DNA of 64,000 nt, taken from assembly GCF_022539665.2 (NCBI RefSeq), contig NC_081337.1, positions 3,262,679 to 3,326,678 of the forward strand, read 5' to 3'. How positions within the stretch are numbered: position 1 is the stretch's first letter; each line of letters opens with the position of its first letter. This document shows positions 23,827-35,000 of this stretch, in pieces. This stretch comes from Daphnia carinata (Eukaryota > Arthropoda > Branchiopoda > Diplostraca > Daphniidae). Under the pieces are notes generated by a model. That model saw nothing but the letters and a program-made list of their open reading frames with translations. It did not search any database and was not told the origin of the DNA. Both the position numbers and the translations under genes were made by a program.

Positions 23827-24392
23827 ACATCATACATGGACTCTTTAGGTATGAAAGGATTTTTCTTCAAATAATTTTGAATTTATGACGAAGAATTTCT
23901 CCTCCTTTTTGCCAACCAGGTCTAATCTACCCAAAAAAATTTTATCCAATAGGAAAGGATTTTCATGTACTGGGAACACAACTATCAACAATGCAACATT
24001 GTACAGGTGCTAGTTTATCATTCAAGAGCCTTAAACAATGATGTTAATCTGCAATTTGTATGTCCTTCCCCAAGCTTCCACCAGAAGTTGAATCTATGAG
24101 TCATGTAAGTTACATGATCAACAGTTGATATGTTTAACGGTGTTGTTTTTCTTTTCTCAATATAGGTTAATAGTAACATTGGATCTGAAAAAATTCTTGG
24201 TTGGGGCAAGACACTGAATAAATTGTATTGATTGGATGGATGACATGACATTTCTATACTTAATTCGGATTCCCCAGACGGTATTTGATATTAAAAAAAT
24301 TGAAGTGCATATCTGGGCTCCCTTCTTTTCTGAAGCCCCGTTTCCCCTTGACTCGTAATAAGCCCGTAGGGGGTCATGCCCCTACTGTACGG

Positions 24393-24714
24393 TATATATA
24401 AAAACAACATATACCGAGGTTTGGAGGGCTCTGGCCGGAAAGGGGACGTGGGGTGCCGCTTAGTCCGATGATGTGTTCACGGAGGGTGACGTGGCTGCCC
24501 ACAAATCCGAACTAAAGGTTAATCGCTCCTGTAAAAATGTTCCAAATCTTCAGCTCTTCTTCCGGCTTCTCTTAGCCAATCACCGGGTAATCTCCCCGGT
24601 GGGTCAACAAGGCAGTGTCTCCCCCTGCCTGGGTTGACGGCAACTTTTGAAAGGGCTATTGTGCCTTTTTAAAGTTGCAAAAATAATTGTAATGTGCAGA
24701 GAATTGTCAATAAA
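24393..24714 (+). ncRNA. Possible TATA-driven structured RNA unit, left arm
   Basis: A TATA box tatatataaaa (24393-24403) is followed about 300 bases later by aataaa (24709-24714). Between them lie strong hairpins: caccgg (24581-24586) with ccggtg (24596-24601), and a two-part stem gtcaac (24603-24608) with gttgac (24633-24638) enclosing ggcag/ctgcc. The segment is more G/C-rich than its surroundings and has no long ORF. It could be a short noncoding transcript, a structured UTR, or element ends. It matches no snRNA, SRP, RNase P or 7SK landmark that I know. Confidence 0.4.
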
Positions 24715-24889
24715 TTTTTTTTTATAAAATTGTTTTGCAAAATTTTTTGCCTTCATTGTCTGTATTCACACATTACATTTATCAATTTTTTTTTTATTTA
24801 GCTTTCTCATTTATTGTTTATGCCACGTTTAATGGTAAGCATTGTTTCCTGTAAGCATAGTTTATCTGTAAGCATTCAATTATTATCCG

Positions 24890-24955
24890 GGGATCGAACC
24901 CTAGATGTTCGGCATTCCGCGCCGATGCTTTACCAATGAGCCATGAATCATGTGA
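24890..24955 (-). pseudogene. tRNA-like sequence 1
   Basis: The minus strand reads tggctcattggtaaagc (A-box/D-arm-like), a perfect five-pair stem tcggc/gccga, and gggttcgatcccc (B-box/T-arm-like). The acceptor arm does not pair and base 33 is not T, so it is a tRNA-derived sequence rather than a working tRNA. Confidence 0.6.
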
Positions 24956-25069
24956 TGTCAAGTTGGCTTTTTTCTAGTCACTTGCGGACTTGCATTTACA
25001 CTTTGAATAAAACTAAAATGCAATACTGCAATATTATTTTCTCCATTTAGATGTAGATTTTTATACATC

Positions 25070-25140
25070 TAGTAAGGTTTGAACCCAAGGTAGCAGTTAT
25101 CGCAGCTGAATGCTCTACCACAGAGCTATGGACATTATAA
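25070..25140 (-). pseudogene. tRNA-like sequence 2
   Basis: The minus strand has tagctctgtggtagagc (excellent D-arm) and gggttcaaacc (B box). The anticodon and T stems are imperfect and the acceptor stem is not evident. Likely a tRNA relic or tRNA-derived repeat head. Confidence 0.6.
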
Positions 25141-25227
25141 TAGCAATACAAAGATAAACATATAGTTGTGAAAGACTGCATAAACATCCTAGACGATAAC
25201 ATATGATATGCGATAATAAAAAATTTA

Positions 25228-25302
25228 GATATATCTCGTGGCTCAATGTTAGAGCATCGGCGTTGCACGCTGAATGTCTGAGGCTCGATTCCCATGCCAG
25301 TA
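25228..25302 (+). pseudogene. tRNA-like sequence 3
   Basis: The plus strand has tggctcaatgttagagc, an anticodon-like stem tcggc/gctga with loop gttgcac (reading TGC), and ggctcgattccc (B box). It lacks a clean acceptor stem, so it is a tRNA-derived pseudogene or Pol III promoter. Confidence 0.6.
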
Positions 25303-25458
25303 AAACAATATACAAATACAAAATTACTTCAGAAAATATCAAGGTATTACACGTTGTTCCTTGTCTAAATTCATGAATGAAAAAAAATGGATAAATGTAA
25401 TGTGTGAATACAGACAATGAAGGCAACAAATTTTGCAAAACAATTTTATAAAAAAAAA

Positions 25459-25780
25459 TTTATTGACAATTCTCTGCACATTACAATTATTTTTGCAACT
25501 TTAAAAAGGCACAATAGCCCTTTCAAAAGTTGCCGTCAACCCAGGCAGGGGGAGACACTGCCTTGTTGACCCACCGGGGAGATTACCCGGTGATTGGCTA
25601 AGAGAAGCCGGAAGAAGAGCTGAAGATTTGGAACATTTTTACAGGAGCGATTAACCTTTAGTTCGGATTTGTGGGCAGCCACGTCACCCTCCGTGAACAC
25701 ATCATCGGACTAAGCGGCACCCCACGTCCCCTTTCCGGCCAGAGCCCTCCAAACCTCGGTATATGTTGTTTTTATATATA
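25459..25780 (-). ncRNA. Possible TATA-driven structured RNA unit, right arm
   Basis: Mirror copy of 24393-24714: TATA at 25770-25780 on the minus strand, and the polyA signal complement near 25459-25464. It would be transcribed toward the loop, convergent with the left copy. Confidence 0.4.
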
Positions 25781-26731
25781 CCGTACAGTAGGGGCATGAC
25801 CCCCTACGGGCTTATTACGAGTCAAGGGGAAACGGGGCTTCAGAAAAGAAGGGAGCCCAGATATGCACTTCAATTTTTTTAATATCAAATACCGTCTGGG
25901 GAATCCGAATTAAGTATAGAAATGTCATGTCATCCATCCAATCAATACAATTTATTCAGTGTCTTGCCCCAACCAAGAATTTTTTCAGATCCAATGTTAC
26001 TATTAACCTATATTGAGAAAAGAAAAACAACACCGTTAAACATATCAACTGTTGATCATGTAACTTACATGACTCATAGATTCAACTTCTGGTGGAAGCT
26101 TGGGGAAGGACATACAAATTGCAGATTAACATCATTGTTTAAGGCTCTTGAATGATAAACTAGCACCTGTACAATGTTGCATTGTTGATAGTTGTGTTCC
26201 CAGTACATGAAAATCCTTTCCTATTGGATAAAATTTTTTTGGGTAGATTAGACCTGGTTGGCAAAAAGGAGGAGAAATTCTTCGTCATAAATTCAAAATT
26301 ATTTGAAGAAAAATCCTTTCATACCTAAAGAGTCCATGTATGATGTTCATCTCTGCAATGGCAGCAAAATTAAAACATCTTTAGGGCCATTTAAGTACCC
26401 AGTTTCCCCAACACTCTGAACGTAAAGGACAAGTTGTTCTTTAGACAGAGAAGCAGAATTATTTGAGGTTTCTAGCTGTGACAGAACTATAAAGGATTGC
26501 TGTTGTACTGGATTTATTAACACAAGATGGTACTTCTCATTAGACAATGTGCATACTCTATTACTTTACCTCATACCTTAATGGTAATGCACTCTCAGTG
26601 TTTTTTCATCTGTAGGCTGACTCTTCCATCCTGTAACACTTCCAGACTTGATTTGATTCCCCATTAAATTCTGTGAATGCAAAATAATAGCATTAAAAAT
26701 ACTTTTTCAATAGACAAAAACCGAAAAGTAC

Positions 26732-27328
26732 CTAATCCATGTTGAACTTGTGCCATATCTTGGTTTCCGTACCACACCCATTTCGGCCCAAATACGGTCC
26801 CACAATTGTTCACTTCCTTCACTGCATGGGCTTATTACTAACAATTCTTTTTGTGCAGCACTAACAGAATTTAAATTTAACACACTGTCAGGTGGTAGAC
26901 TGAATAACTAAACAATAAATAATTGTTTGTTAAAATTCTATACTTATTTTGAATTCTTATTTGAAAAGTTTAGGTACCTGACTGTGTTCGCCTAATGCCA
27001 ATTCATCCTCATGTTCAGTTAGGTTTGAGTTTGGAAAAACCTCCTTCACTGTTTGGAAACTGTTCCGTTCCAATGTGTTCTTTTCCCCTAGCTGAGCTTG
27101 TAGACTCAAACTTTGAGCTACAAAACACAAATGAATAAAAGCAAATAAATAGAATCATTATGTATTAGGCCTTACCATCCTTAGCTTTGCTGTTATCTAA
27201 TATTTTGTGCTGTTGCAATAATTGAGCCTGCAGGTCCATAATTTGATCTAATAAACAATAATTAATAATTCAAAACAAATATAATAATGTTTATACTTAC
27301 CATCCTTTTGTTGTATTATCTTATCCAT
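26732..27328 (-). CDS. Unrecognised 138-aa spliced ORF, right arm (mirror copy)
   Basis: Minus-strand mirror of 22844-23441, with start codon complement at 27326-27328, the same exon pattern, and the same stop at 26732-26734. Splice sites are preserved. The two copies are therefore divergent from the outer ends toward the loop. No family recognised. Confidence 0.5.
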
Positions 27329-27534
27329 TTTTCAATTGTTCCTCCAGCCACGCGTTATTCTCCATCCACGCTACTGAACTAACTGCGAATGGCATCCAAT
27401 GGACTGAAATTGCCTACGCCAGTAATAATGAGTCTGAGCGGTAGATGGCTACGTGTCGGAAAAAAAGAAAAAAGTGCGATTTTTTTTTTTTTCCGACATT
27501 TTTTTTTTTTTTTTTATGTAAAACGGATTGCCAT

Positions 27535-28207
27535 ATGATTTTCTTTCAAAATTTTTTTTTTTTTTTGGTTAAACGGATTGCCATAAAAAACGAAATCTCT
27601 TGAAATTAATCAAAAATTATACTGCATAATCAGAATTGAACGCTGATTCTGATAAAGGGATTTTTTCCCCGTCAAACGAACTGTTTTTGAAATACACGGA
27701 AATAATGTGCAGTAGGCGCATCAACTTTATGTTATGGTTTTTTACGTTTATTTGAATAAATATAAATCTGTTGGAAAAATAAACTTACTTTTCATGCTTT
27801 TCATCGAATTCCCGATCGAAATTATGTATTTTAAGCTAACTTAGAAATTTAGCTTTAACTGAAAATAAGCCCGACAAAATAAGCCCGACAAAAAAAAATA
27901 AGCCTGACTTTTCCCTTAATTTTGAATTTTGAAAAATTTTAAAAACAACAATGAATATACATGGTTTTGATTCAGCATTAAATGATAAACGCGGAATTCA
28001 AGTTTTTTAAAATGGGACATTGGTTTTTTAAATAAAGTGCCAGTGCTATTTCTGAACGTAATAGTTAAATTTTTTCAGGAGGCAACGTTGAATAAACAAA
28101 ACAGAAAAGAAACCAGCAGACGTCCATTCTAACACAACCAAATCCAAGGACGGGAAACAGATCACAATAGATAACTCCAAAAAAAGGAAGGAAAAGAAAA
28201 AAAAAGA
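27535..28207. repeat. Right flank of the palindrome with direct repeat copy
   Basis: The outer-end motif aaacggattgccat occurs a second time near 27570-27584, just outside the arm. The direct repeat matching 22240-22490 lies at about 27667-27910. The rest, up to the NDUFA7 start, is A/T-rich and holds the NDUFA7 promoter. Confidence 0.75.
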
Positions 28208-28714
28208 ATGGCAAAAGTTCCGCTTAGAGACGTTACACCCCTGCTCCAATCTATAAGAGCTTTTCTTCTTGGGGTATGATAATACATTATGATGTCTGTT
28301 ATTAAATTAAAGTTTTCTTGAAATTCAAATCTAGCGAAATCATAAATCTCAATTACGTTCTGCTTACGAAATGGTATCACACGATCAACCTCCCCCGAAT
28401 TTGCCTGAAGGTCCTTATAATAAACTGAGTGGTAAGATATTCTTCATTAAAAAGTTATAGAATTTAATGTAATGAAAAATCTTCTGCAGGTAATTACTAT
28501 TATACACATGATGCTCGTCGTGAAATGCCTCTACCTACAATTGTTGCTGTGAATTCTAAAACTTCTTTGAAGCTTCTCGCAAACAAAGCTGATTCCAAGT
28601 ACGAAATTGTTTTGCAGTTCTAGTACACAACACTTATACTTTGTTGATTTCAGGGAATCTTCTGTCACAGTAAAGAAACCAGTTTCACCTGGCAAGGTTT
28701 TCCACTGGGATTGA
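28208..28714 (+). CDS. NDUFA7: NADH dehydrogenase 1 alpha subcomplex subunit 7 (B14.5a)
   Basis: Accessory subunit of mitochondrial complex I, matrix side. Four exons (28208-28273, 28335-28431, 28490-28598, 28654-28714) encode 110 residues, the usual size. The diagnostic core is QPPPNLPEGPYNKLSGNYYY followed by THDARREMPLPTIVA, which aligns with the human protein's QPPPKLPVGPSHKLSNNYY region. The N terminus has an amphipathic basic segment (VTPLLQSIRAFLLG) as expected. All splice sites are consensus. It is convergent with SZT2, about 340 bases apart. Confidence 0.93.
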
Positions 28715-29052
28715 GAAAGCTTCCTTGTTGTGGGAAACAATAACTTGCTGTAGATAACATGTGGACAGAATAATAATGGTTTTAGAATCCAGATGGTTTC
28801 ATTTTCTGCTACAATCACTAATCCAGTTGTATATTTATGAACACTGCACCGTAATGTTGTCTTTTAATCAACACAACTCTAAATACTCCACAAAAGCTAT
28901 AAACAAGTTAGGAAAAGCTTTGCGTGTTAAATAAGACTAGTTTTTGCTACACTGAAGCTCTGTCTTTGAGATAAAGACCCAAACTAACTATAAGAAATGT
29001 TTGATTAAAGTTTGCGTTAATTGTACAAGGCACTCTTCTGACATATTAACAG
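28715..29052. other. 3' regions of NDUFA7 and SZT2
   Basis: Convergent 3' ends. Both 3' UTRs must lie here. No other gene seen. Confidence 0.6.
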
Positions 29053-32000
29053 TCAACCCAACAGCCCGCTCCATATATGAAAAGCACATAAATTCACAAA
29101 ATCTTCGATGAATCCCTGCATGGTCATCGGCCTAGAATGAAACCCGTTGTCCAGTGGAAAAACTGTCGACACCTCCATTTCAGTAGTGGGAATTTCTTGA
29201 CAAAGACTACTTAGCTCCTGTAAATAAAAAATAAAACGAAATCACAAAATAAAATAAAACAGACAACAAAACAAACAGGAAAAAAAAACGATAACAAAAA
29301 AAAAAGATCTTTCACGCGTTTTGTTTCGAAATTCTATAGAAAATGGAAGAAAATGTATACCGCTTTATCAGCATGTACATCGCAGTAGAGCATCATAGCC
29401 GTTCCTGGGAGTCGTTGATTAAGAACGATGACGTACTGGATCTTTCCGTCAGCAGACGAATAATGGCGGTGGTTTTCTGGGTAACGTGAAAGAAGAAGTT
29501 TGGCAAGTCCTTGGTACCAACTTACCGGTTGTGCTAGCAAAGGGACAAGTTCTGGTTCACCAGAGCTTATCGGTTCTGTATGCGATAGGGTAAGCAATTC
29601 GCGGAACTCAAAGTAAGTGAGGTTAGATGAGGAGGAGGCAGGACTTTGCTGAAGTCGCTGCCACAGCATATCTCTCCGACAATGTACTTTGGCCTGGTTA
29701 ACGATGGCACGTATAAGGTCTTCCGCTTTCTTAGCTTGCTCGCTCATCATTGATTGCATGTCCTGTTCATGTTTCGTATAGTAGCCTGCATATATTGATC
29801 AAGAAATTAAGATTCTGCAAACGATGCGTACCATCAATGAATCAGGAATACCTAAGTAGTTGATTACTTCCTGCCGGATGAACATTGGTGATCGCATATC
29901 GGTATGTTTAACAGCGGCGGCAGCAGCAGCAGCTGCTGCTGCAACGGCCGCTGGACCTGCCGGCGACGTTCGAGTTTCTTCTGCCAAAGCAGTAGTGACC
30001 ATCGTACTTCCCTTGCGTTGAATAAAGCTCACTTCAGGATTGCTAACTGACAACAACTCAGGAGTTGGTGTCTTCCTCTCTTTGTCAGCCAATTGCAAGT
30101 CTGCATCGCTTTTCGAAATCTTGCCTTGACCATTTCCAGGAGCTGGTATTTGCTGAACATCTTGAGTAGAGGCTGCAGTCGCATCAGAATCTTCCGCCAC
30201 ACGGTCGACTATTTCCAGTGGAGGTGCTGATGCAGCTTTTACCTGCAAAATTATGAACAATATTAGAATTTGACAATCATATATTTAACCTTTTTCTTTA
30301 CCGGAGTCGCTGTAGATACGGTACGAAATTTGCCCGGTTTTTTTTCTACAAGAAGCCTTGGGTAATATTCCCTTTTAGAGGTCATAATAACATAGAATTT
30401 TATGAAAATGGTCATCGGATCTTCGTTGACCGGTTCGTGGGAAACCAACATAGTCACGTCGTAATCATCCGCGTGTCTGAGATCACCATATTCTCTATGA
30501 ATTTATCCACATTGTTATTACAATCGTTACGGAAGTTATTTCAATTAACCTTTGTTTTACTTACCGCTGAATGGTTTTGAACGGCCACTGTCTCGCTAAA
30601 ACATACTCTGTTGTGACTTCGTCCGTGTCGGAGTTCGATGATGAAGCCATTCTCATGACGTGAAATCCGTAACGGCGTTCATGACTCAACAGGTAATTGA
30701 AAAGCTGTTCACCTGGTGTAGCAGGATCCTTTAAAGTCAAACTATTGCTAACCACTTGGTTTCTAGCGAAATTTGGAGCCTAACATAATAAAAAAAAAGA
30801 TGAATTCATTTTTTAAAAGGATGTTTGTCAAAAGCCAGCAGTTATCACGACGAACTTTGTTGTAGTATTTGGTGAAGTCATCCAAGAAGCTGACTAAATG
30901 GAAGCCAGGTTTCAGTAAATACTGACGGCCCGAGACGAACGAGTTGAGACTCCGCAGATGAAAGTCGTAGGTGAACGAGTGCAGGTGAAGTAAAACCTAA
31001 AACAAAAGTATCCACCAAATTACTTTAAAAGGGATAAGTTCAAACAGCATTACTTTTATATGATCGCATTCGTTGAGGAAGCGATCTGTGTAGTGGGCTT
31101 GAGCTGACGCCATGTGCCCCACATTATGGAAAGCTCCACCCATTCCAACGTGCAGCAATCGAGACATCTCTAGAGCGTAGACTTTTGTATAGAAAAACGG
31201 TTCTTGAATCGCCACTTCGCACACTAGAACTCCACCTAACAAGCGAACACCGAATTCAACAAAGAACAGTTGCAATCTAATAGTTTAATCAGTTCGTACC
31301 TTGATGAGATTTATGAAAGTAAAGAGTGTTAGTGTCGGACGATGACGTGGACGACGGTGAGGATGGACTTGGACCACCGTTAACACGTGTTGGATGAGAA
31401 ACATGGCGGACCCTACATGCCTCTTCTCCGGCAATTCTTTGGCTTTTCAACGCACTTTTAGGGCCCCGTTTGGTAGCTAAAGGTCTGATTTCCATCCGCA
31501 GAAAGCCTAGGGTATGCAGGTATTGCACGTACTCCTATAAATGTTTAAATAAACAAGAAAGATTGTTGAGAAATTCGGAATTTAAATGAAATTTTTTTTC
31601 ACTTGTAAATATGCAGAACACAGCGATTGATGCCAATGATCATCGGTAGGCCGTCTAGGTTGCCGTGGAGGTGAGTTGCTCGGGCTATTCCGGCCACTGT
31701 TGACGGAATTTCCAGATTCATGTCTTGGCCTGAATCTTTTTTAATGAATAAAATGGACGTTAATTATCTTTTAATGTAACACGCACTCCATTTGTCATAC
31801 TCTGACGTTAGCGTAGCCGTGGCCATATTGGGATCTCTTGTTCTCGCCACTTGAAACCGCCATTTGGGAAGGAAAAGAAGAGGCGTGAAGCAGTAATGAA
31901 TAATTCGCGCTACTTGTTTGAACAGCTGGATGATATCCTCTGTAATCGTGATGTTGTTTCCCGAAGATCGCGCTGGACACAGCACCAGCAGTCGTTGCAT

Positions 32001-35000
32001 TTCTTCACGCCTTTCAGAGTACCTCTTCTCAATCCACTGCTGGCCATGTCGAGTTACAAGATCTTGGTTGCCATAAGGTGTTTTGCTCAACAACCTTTAA
32101 AAAAAGAAAATAACATCGTACAATATCAATGAAACATAATATTTCATACCTGGTGGGTTTGCTGTCCCTAAACGTTTCTAAATATGCTAAATGGGGCAAA
32201 CTATTCAGGTTAGGTTTTCGAGTTGTGCTAGCGCCAAAGTCCCGTGACACAGGTGGAATATGCAATTTGATTAAGGCTTCCATGTCTGACAACACTAAGT
32301 ACGGGTTACGACATATAGTATGATGTGGGTGTGTTCTGTCGAAGCATGGCTGATTATGAAAGAGGCCCAGTTTTTGAGCTACGATGCTCGAAAGCAAAGC
32401 CCATCGTGCGTTGTGCCATTGGACAAGATTATGACACTGTTTCGTCAAGGATTCATAATTATCTTTGTTGAAGTTGTACATCCACATAATCCACTGCTGG
32501 TCGCGGCTGACCGTGGCCCACAGGAGCCGTTGGCGTGGAATCAACAGTGACACTACCGAGCTGTGTTCTCCGCTTGTGTTGGCCTTGTCCGCATCACCGC
32601 TTTGAGACTGGACGAGTCTCACTGCTTCCGGACAAGGATTAACAGGAGAATCATGGACATAAGAGACAAAGCGTTGATGAGCTCGTTGGACTTTAAGTGC
32701 CACTTGTCCGTTGTTTTCCTGTTGCGTGCTATCCGGCAAGTTAATCTCGCCACTTAACGATTCCTTCCATTGCGCCATGTTGCGTCCAATCAGAAGGTGG
32801 GTCTTGTCCAGCACTGACCGATCGAGGCCGCCCTGTTTCGGACATCTTGAAGCAGGTAGATAAGGTATGTACGGAGCACCGGGTTCAGATGAAGAAAATA
32901 TCTTCATCGACAACTCCGGAGACACAGAAGAACATATGTGAATGACGGCCTTTAAAAGTGCAGGCACAGTCAAAGGAGCTAGGAGGCTGGCCTTCTGAAA
33001 TTTGATAGACGCCACATTCTTCTGCAATCCTAAATTAAACCAGTTCTCCAGCAGCTTGGAATAGACGGGATGGAGGACGCCACGTTCGCCCAACTCCAAT
33101 TTGTCCAGCTCGGGTAATGTGCCCGTCGTTAACGAAGATGTAACGGATGACGTGGACACACTGCGCTCGCAGTATTTCTCCACCGGTGATATCGGCCCCG
33201 AACTCCTGAACTATTTTATATAGACATTTTCAAATTTAAAAAATAACCACAAACAGCTATAAAGCAATAAGAACAATTTCCCCAGTTAAAGCGTGAATCA
33301 ATACCACACAAGCATGTTTCTCTTTTGACGGGCGACAAATGTTTGATGATTGAGGAACTATCCAAGCCAACAAATAAAACAAAAAAGACGACCACCATTA
33401 TCGCTGAGAGCTTTACCGTTGAAGTGCCGGACGGAACCGACCTTAACTGAAGTAGGGCAGCTCTCAAACGGGCCTGTTTGGCTAAACTGATTCCTGGTCA
33501 TTTCGTTTTAATACAACCAATTTTTTTCCCATGGCCGTACAGCTGATAACAGCCCTCAAGAGATCCGCATCATACATGACGTTATCTGAATCATACACCT
33601 TACATCACACATCTTACCTGAAAGCTGGTCACTGGTGATAGAGGTCGTTCTCGGCTGATGGTGGACGTGCCAGAAGTATGGCGCACTTTCCACTTGGGCT
33701 CTGTTTGAATGGATAGAGTTTTGAAGCAATAATTTTTCATTCCTTCGGTAAGAAATAATTAAGAGTACCAATAGCTGAATTAATAGCTAGTAGATTGGTA
33801 GTGCCAGATGCGACGCCAGAACGATTAGGTGGAAGTCCGCTAAAGGACACGGAACGCGAACGTGGATCAACAGGGATATCTTCTTCATGGACTGAATAAA
33901 AAAAAGAATATCAGAATAAATTAATTGTTCTTTAAAAGAAATAAAGAATGTTACGGTGAGCTAAATTATTTGTTAGTGTATAAGGTGAAGGGGGCTAACT
34001 ACCGATGGGCTCGATCAACTGCCACTTACGACGGACGGGAGTGGTCGGCTCCGAACAAGGCAGGCCCTCTCCTAAATTTTGAGAAACTACTACTCCATTT
34101 TGATCGATCATTGCGCACAGGGGGAATGGCAATAATCGATATTCCAACACGACATCCCAGAGGGCATGTTGGATAGCCAATTCTAATTTTTCTCTCAACG
34201 TATCCTTGCTGAAATGGCCACGCTCCCAGATGCGGAATTCAATCGCAGCCATGGGCCCAGGTCCTTTCCTGTCTGTCGGCTTGACACAAAGATCAGCTCG
34301 GATGAATTCTTCAAGTTCGCTTAACGAAGATGGACCTATGCCGCCGTCCATTTTGACAGCGGTGGCCGGTCGAGGCCATTCAAGTTGGCTGACAGGGTTA
34401 CCTGCCCCATCCACTAAGGCGAACGCAATGCACGCGATACCGCGGTTACCCGACGCCTGTGGTCGGTTATACAAGTAGACATCTGATGTAGGAGCGGGAC
34501 AATGCGAGGAATAATCCTGGAAGTGATGACCCACGAAGTTATCCATGTACTTCGGTGTGTAGACGACAGAGTCCAGCAAATTCTGGCGAAGATAGTATGC
34601 CAGAGCGGGCAGGTAGGGCAATGCGCACGCTTGGACAGTCGATTGAAGAATGATGTGCGGCGGCTCGTGCGGTTTCTGGATGAAATGGACGTCATCCGAC
34701 GTCAGTTTGCAAGCTGGGTTGCGGCTGAGCAGCGAGTGAAGCACTTCCAGCACAGCGTCGTCCAGCTTGTTCTGCAAAACTCGCACAAGATCGCCTTTGA
34801 TGGCTTGTCCAGCTTCGGTGATGCCGTGAACTTTCAGCTGGATGCAGTCCTCTTTGCGCAATAAATGCTGCTGCGATTGGTAATGCAGGCTACGGTTCAA
34901 TGACACACTGCCGAGGCTCAACTGATCTCCTCCTACACTATCCCTTTCGCTAAACGACCCACTGCGACGTTGAGAATCGATGCTATCCTCGTCTAAACCC

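Larger units (their letters stand above)
24783..25390. other. Loop of the inverted repeat, with three tRNA-like sequences
   Basis: This unique spacer between the arms contains three sequences with A-box and B-box-like Pol III motifs, listed separately. The remainder is A/T-rich. No protein-coding signal is seen. Confidence 0.8.
22644..27534. mobile_element. 4.9-kb foldback element: two 2.1-kb inverted arms and a loop
   Basis: The left arm runs 22644-24782 (+) and the right arm 25391-27534 (-). Position x in the left pairs with about 50173 minus x in the right for at least 23439-24782, so no net indel accumulates over that part. Translated frames are identical between arms (66 codons at 23626-23826 and 26347-26547; 77 codons at 24018-24251 and 25922-26155). 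The outer ends are atggcaatccgttttacat and its complement, followed by poly-A/T. A few differences occur near the outer ends (22684-22725 against 27455-27500). No transposase, reverse transcriptase or replicase is recognisable. It resembles a foldback-type DNA element or a recent inverted duplication. The call as mobile element is inference; the inverted repeat itself is seen directly. Confidence 0.75.

Noticed and set aside
24018-24251. Minus-strand 77-codon frame in the left arm (mirrored at 25922-26155) as a gene
   Set aside because: Identity between arms reflects overall arm identity, not selection. It has no recognisable domain and no good start context.
31851-34864. Several plus-strand frames of 60-120 codons
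   Set aside because: They are antisense shadows of SZT2 coding exons.
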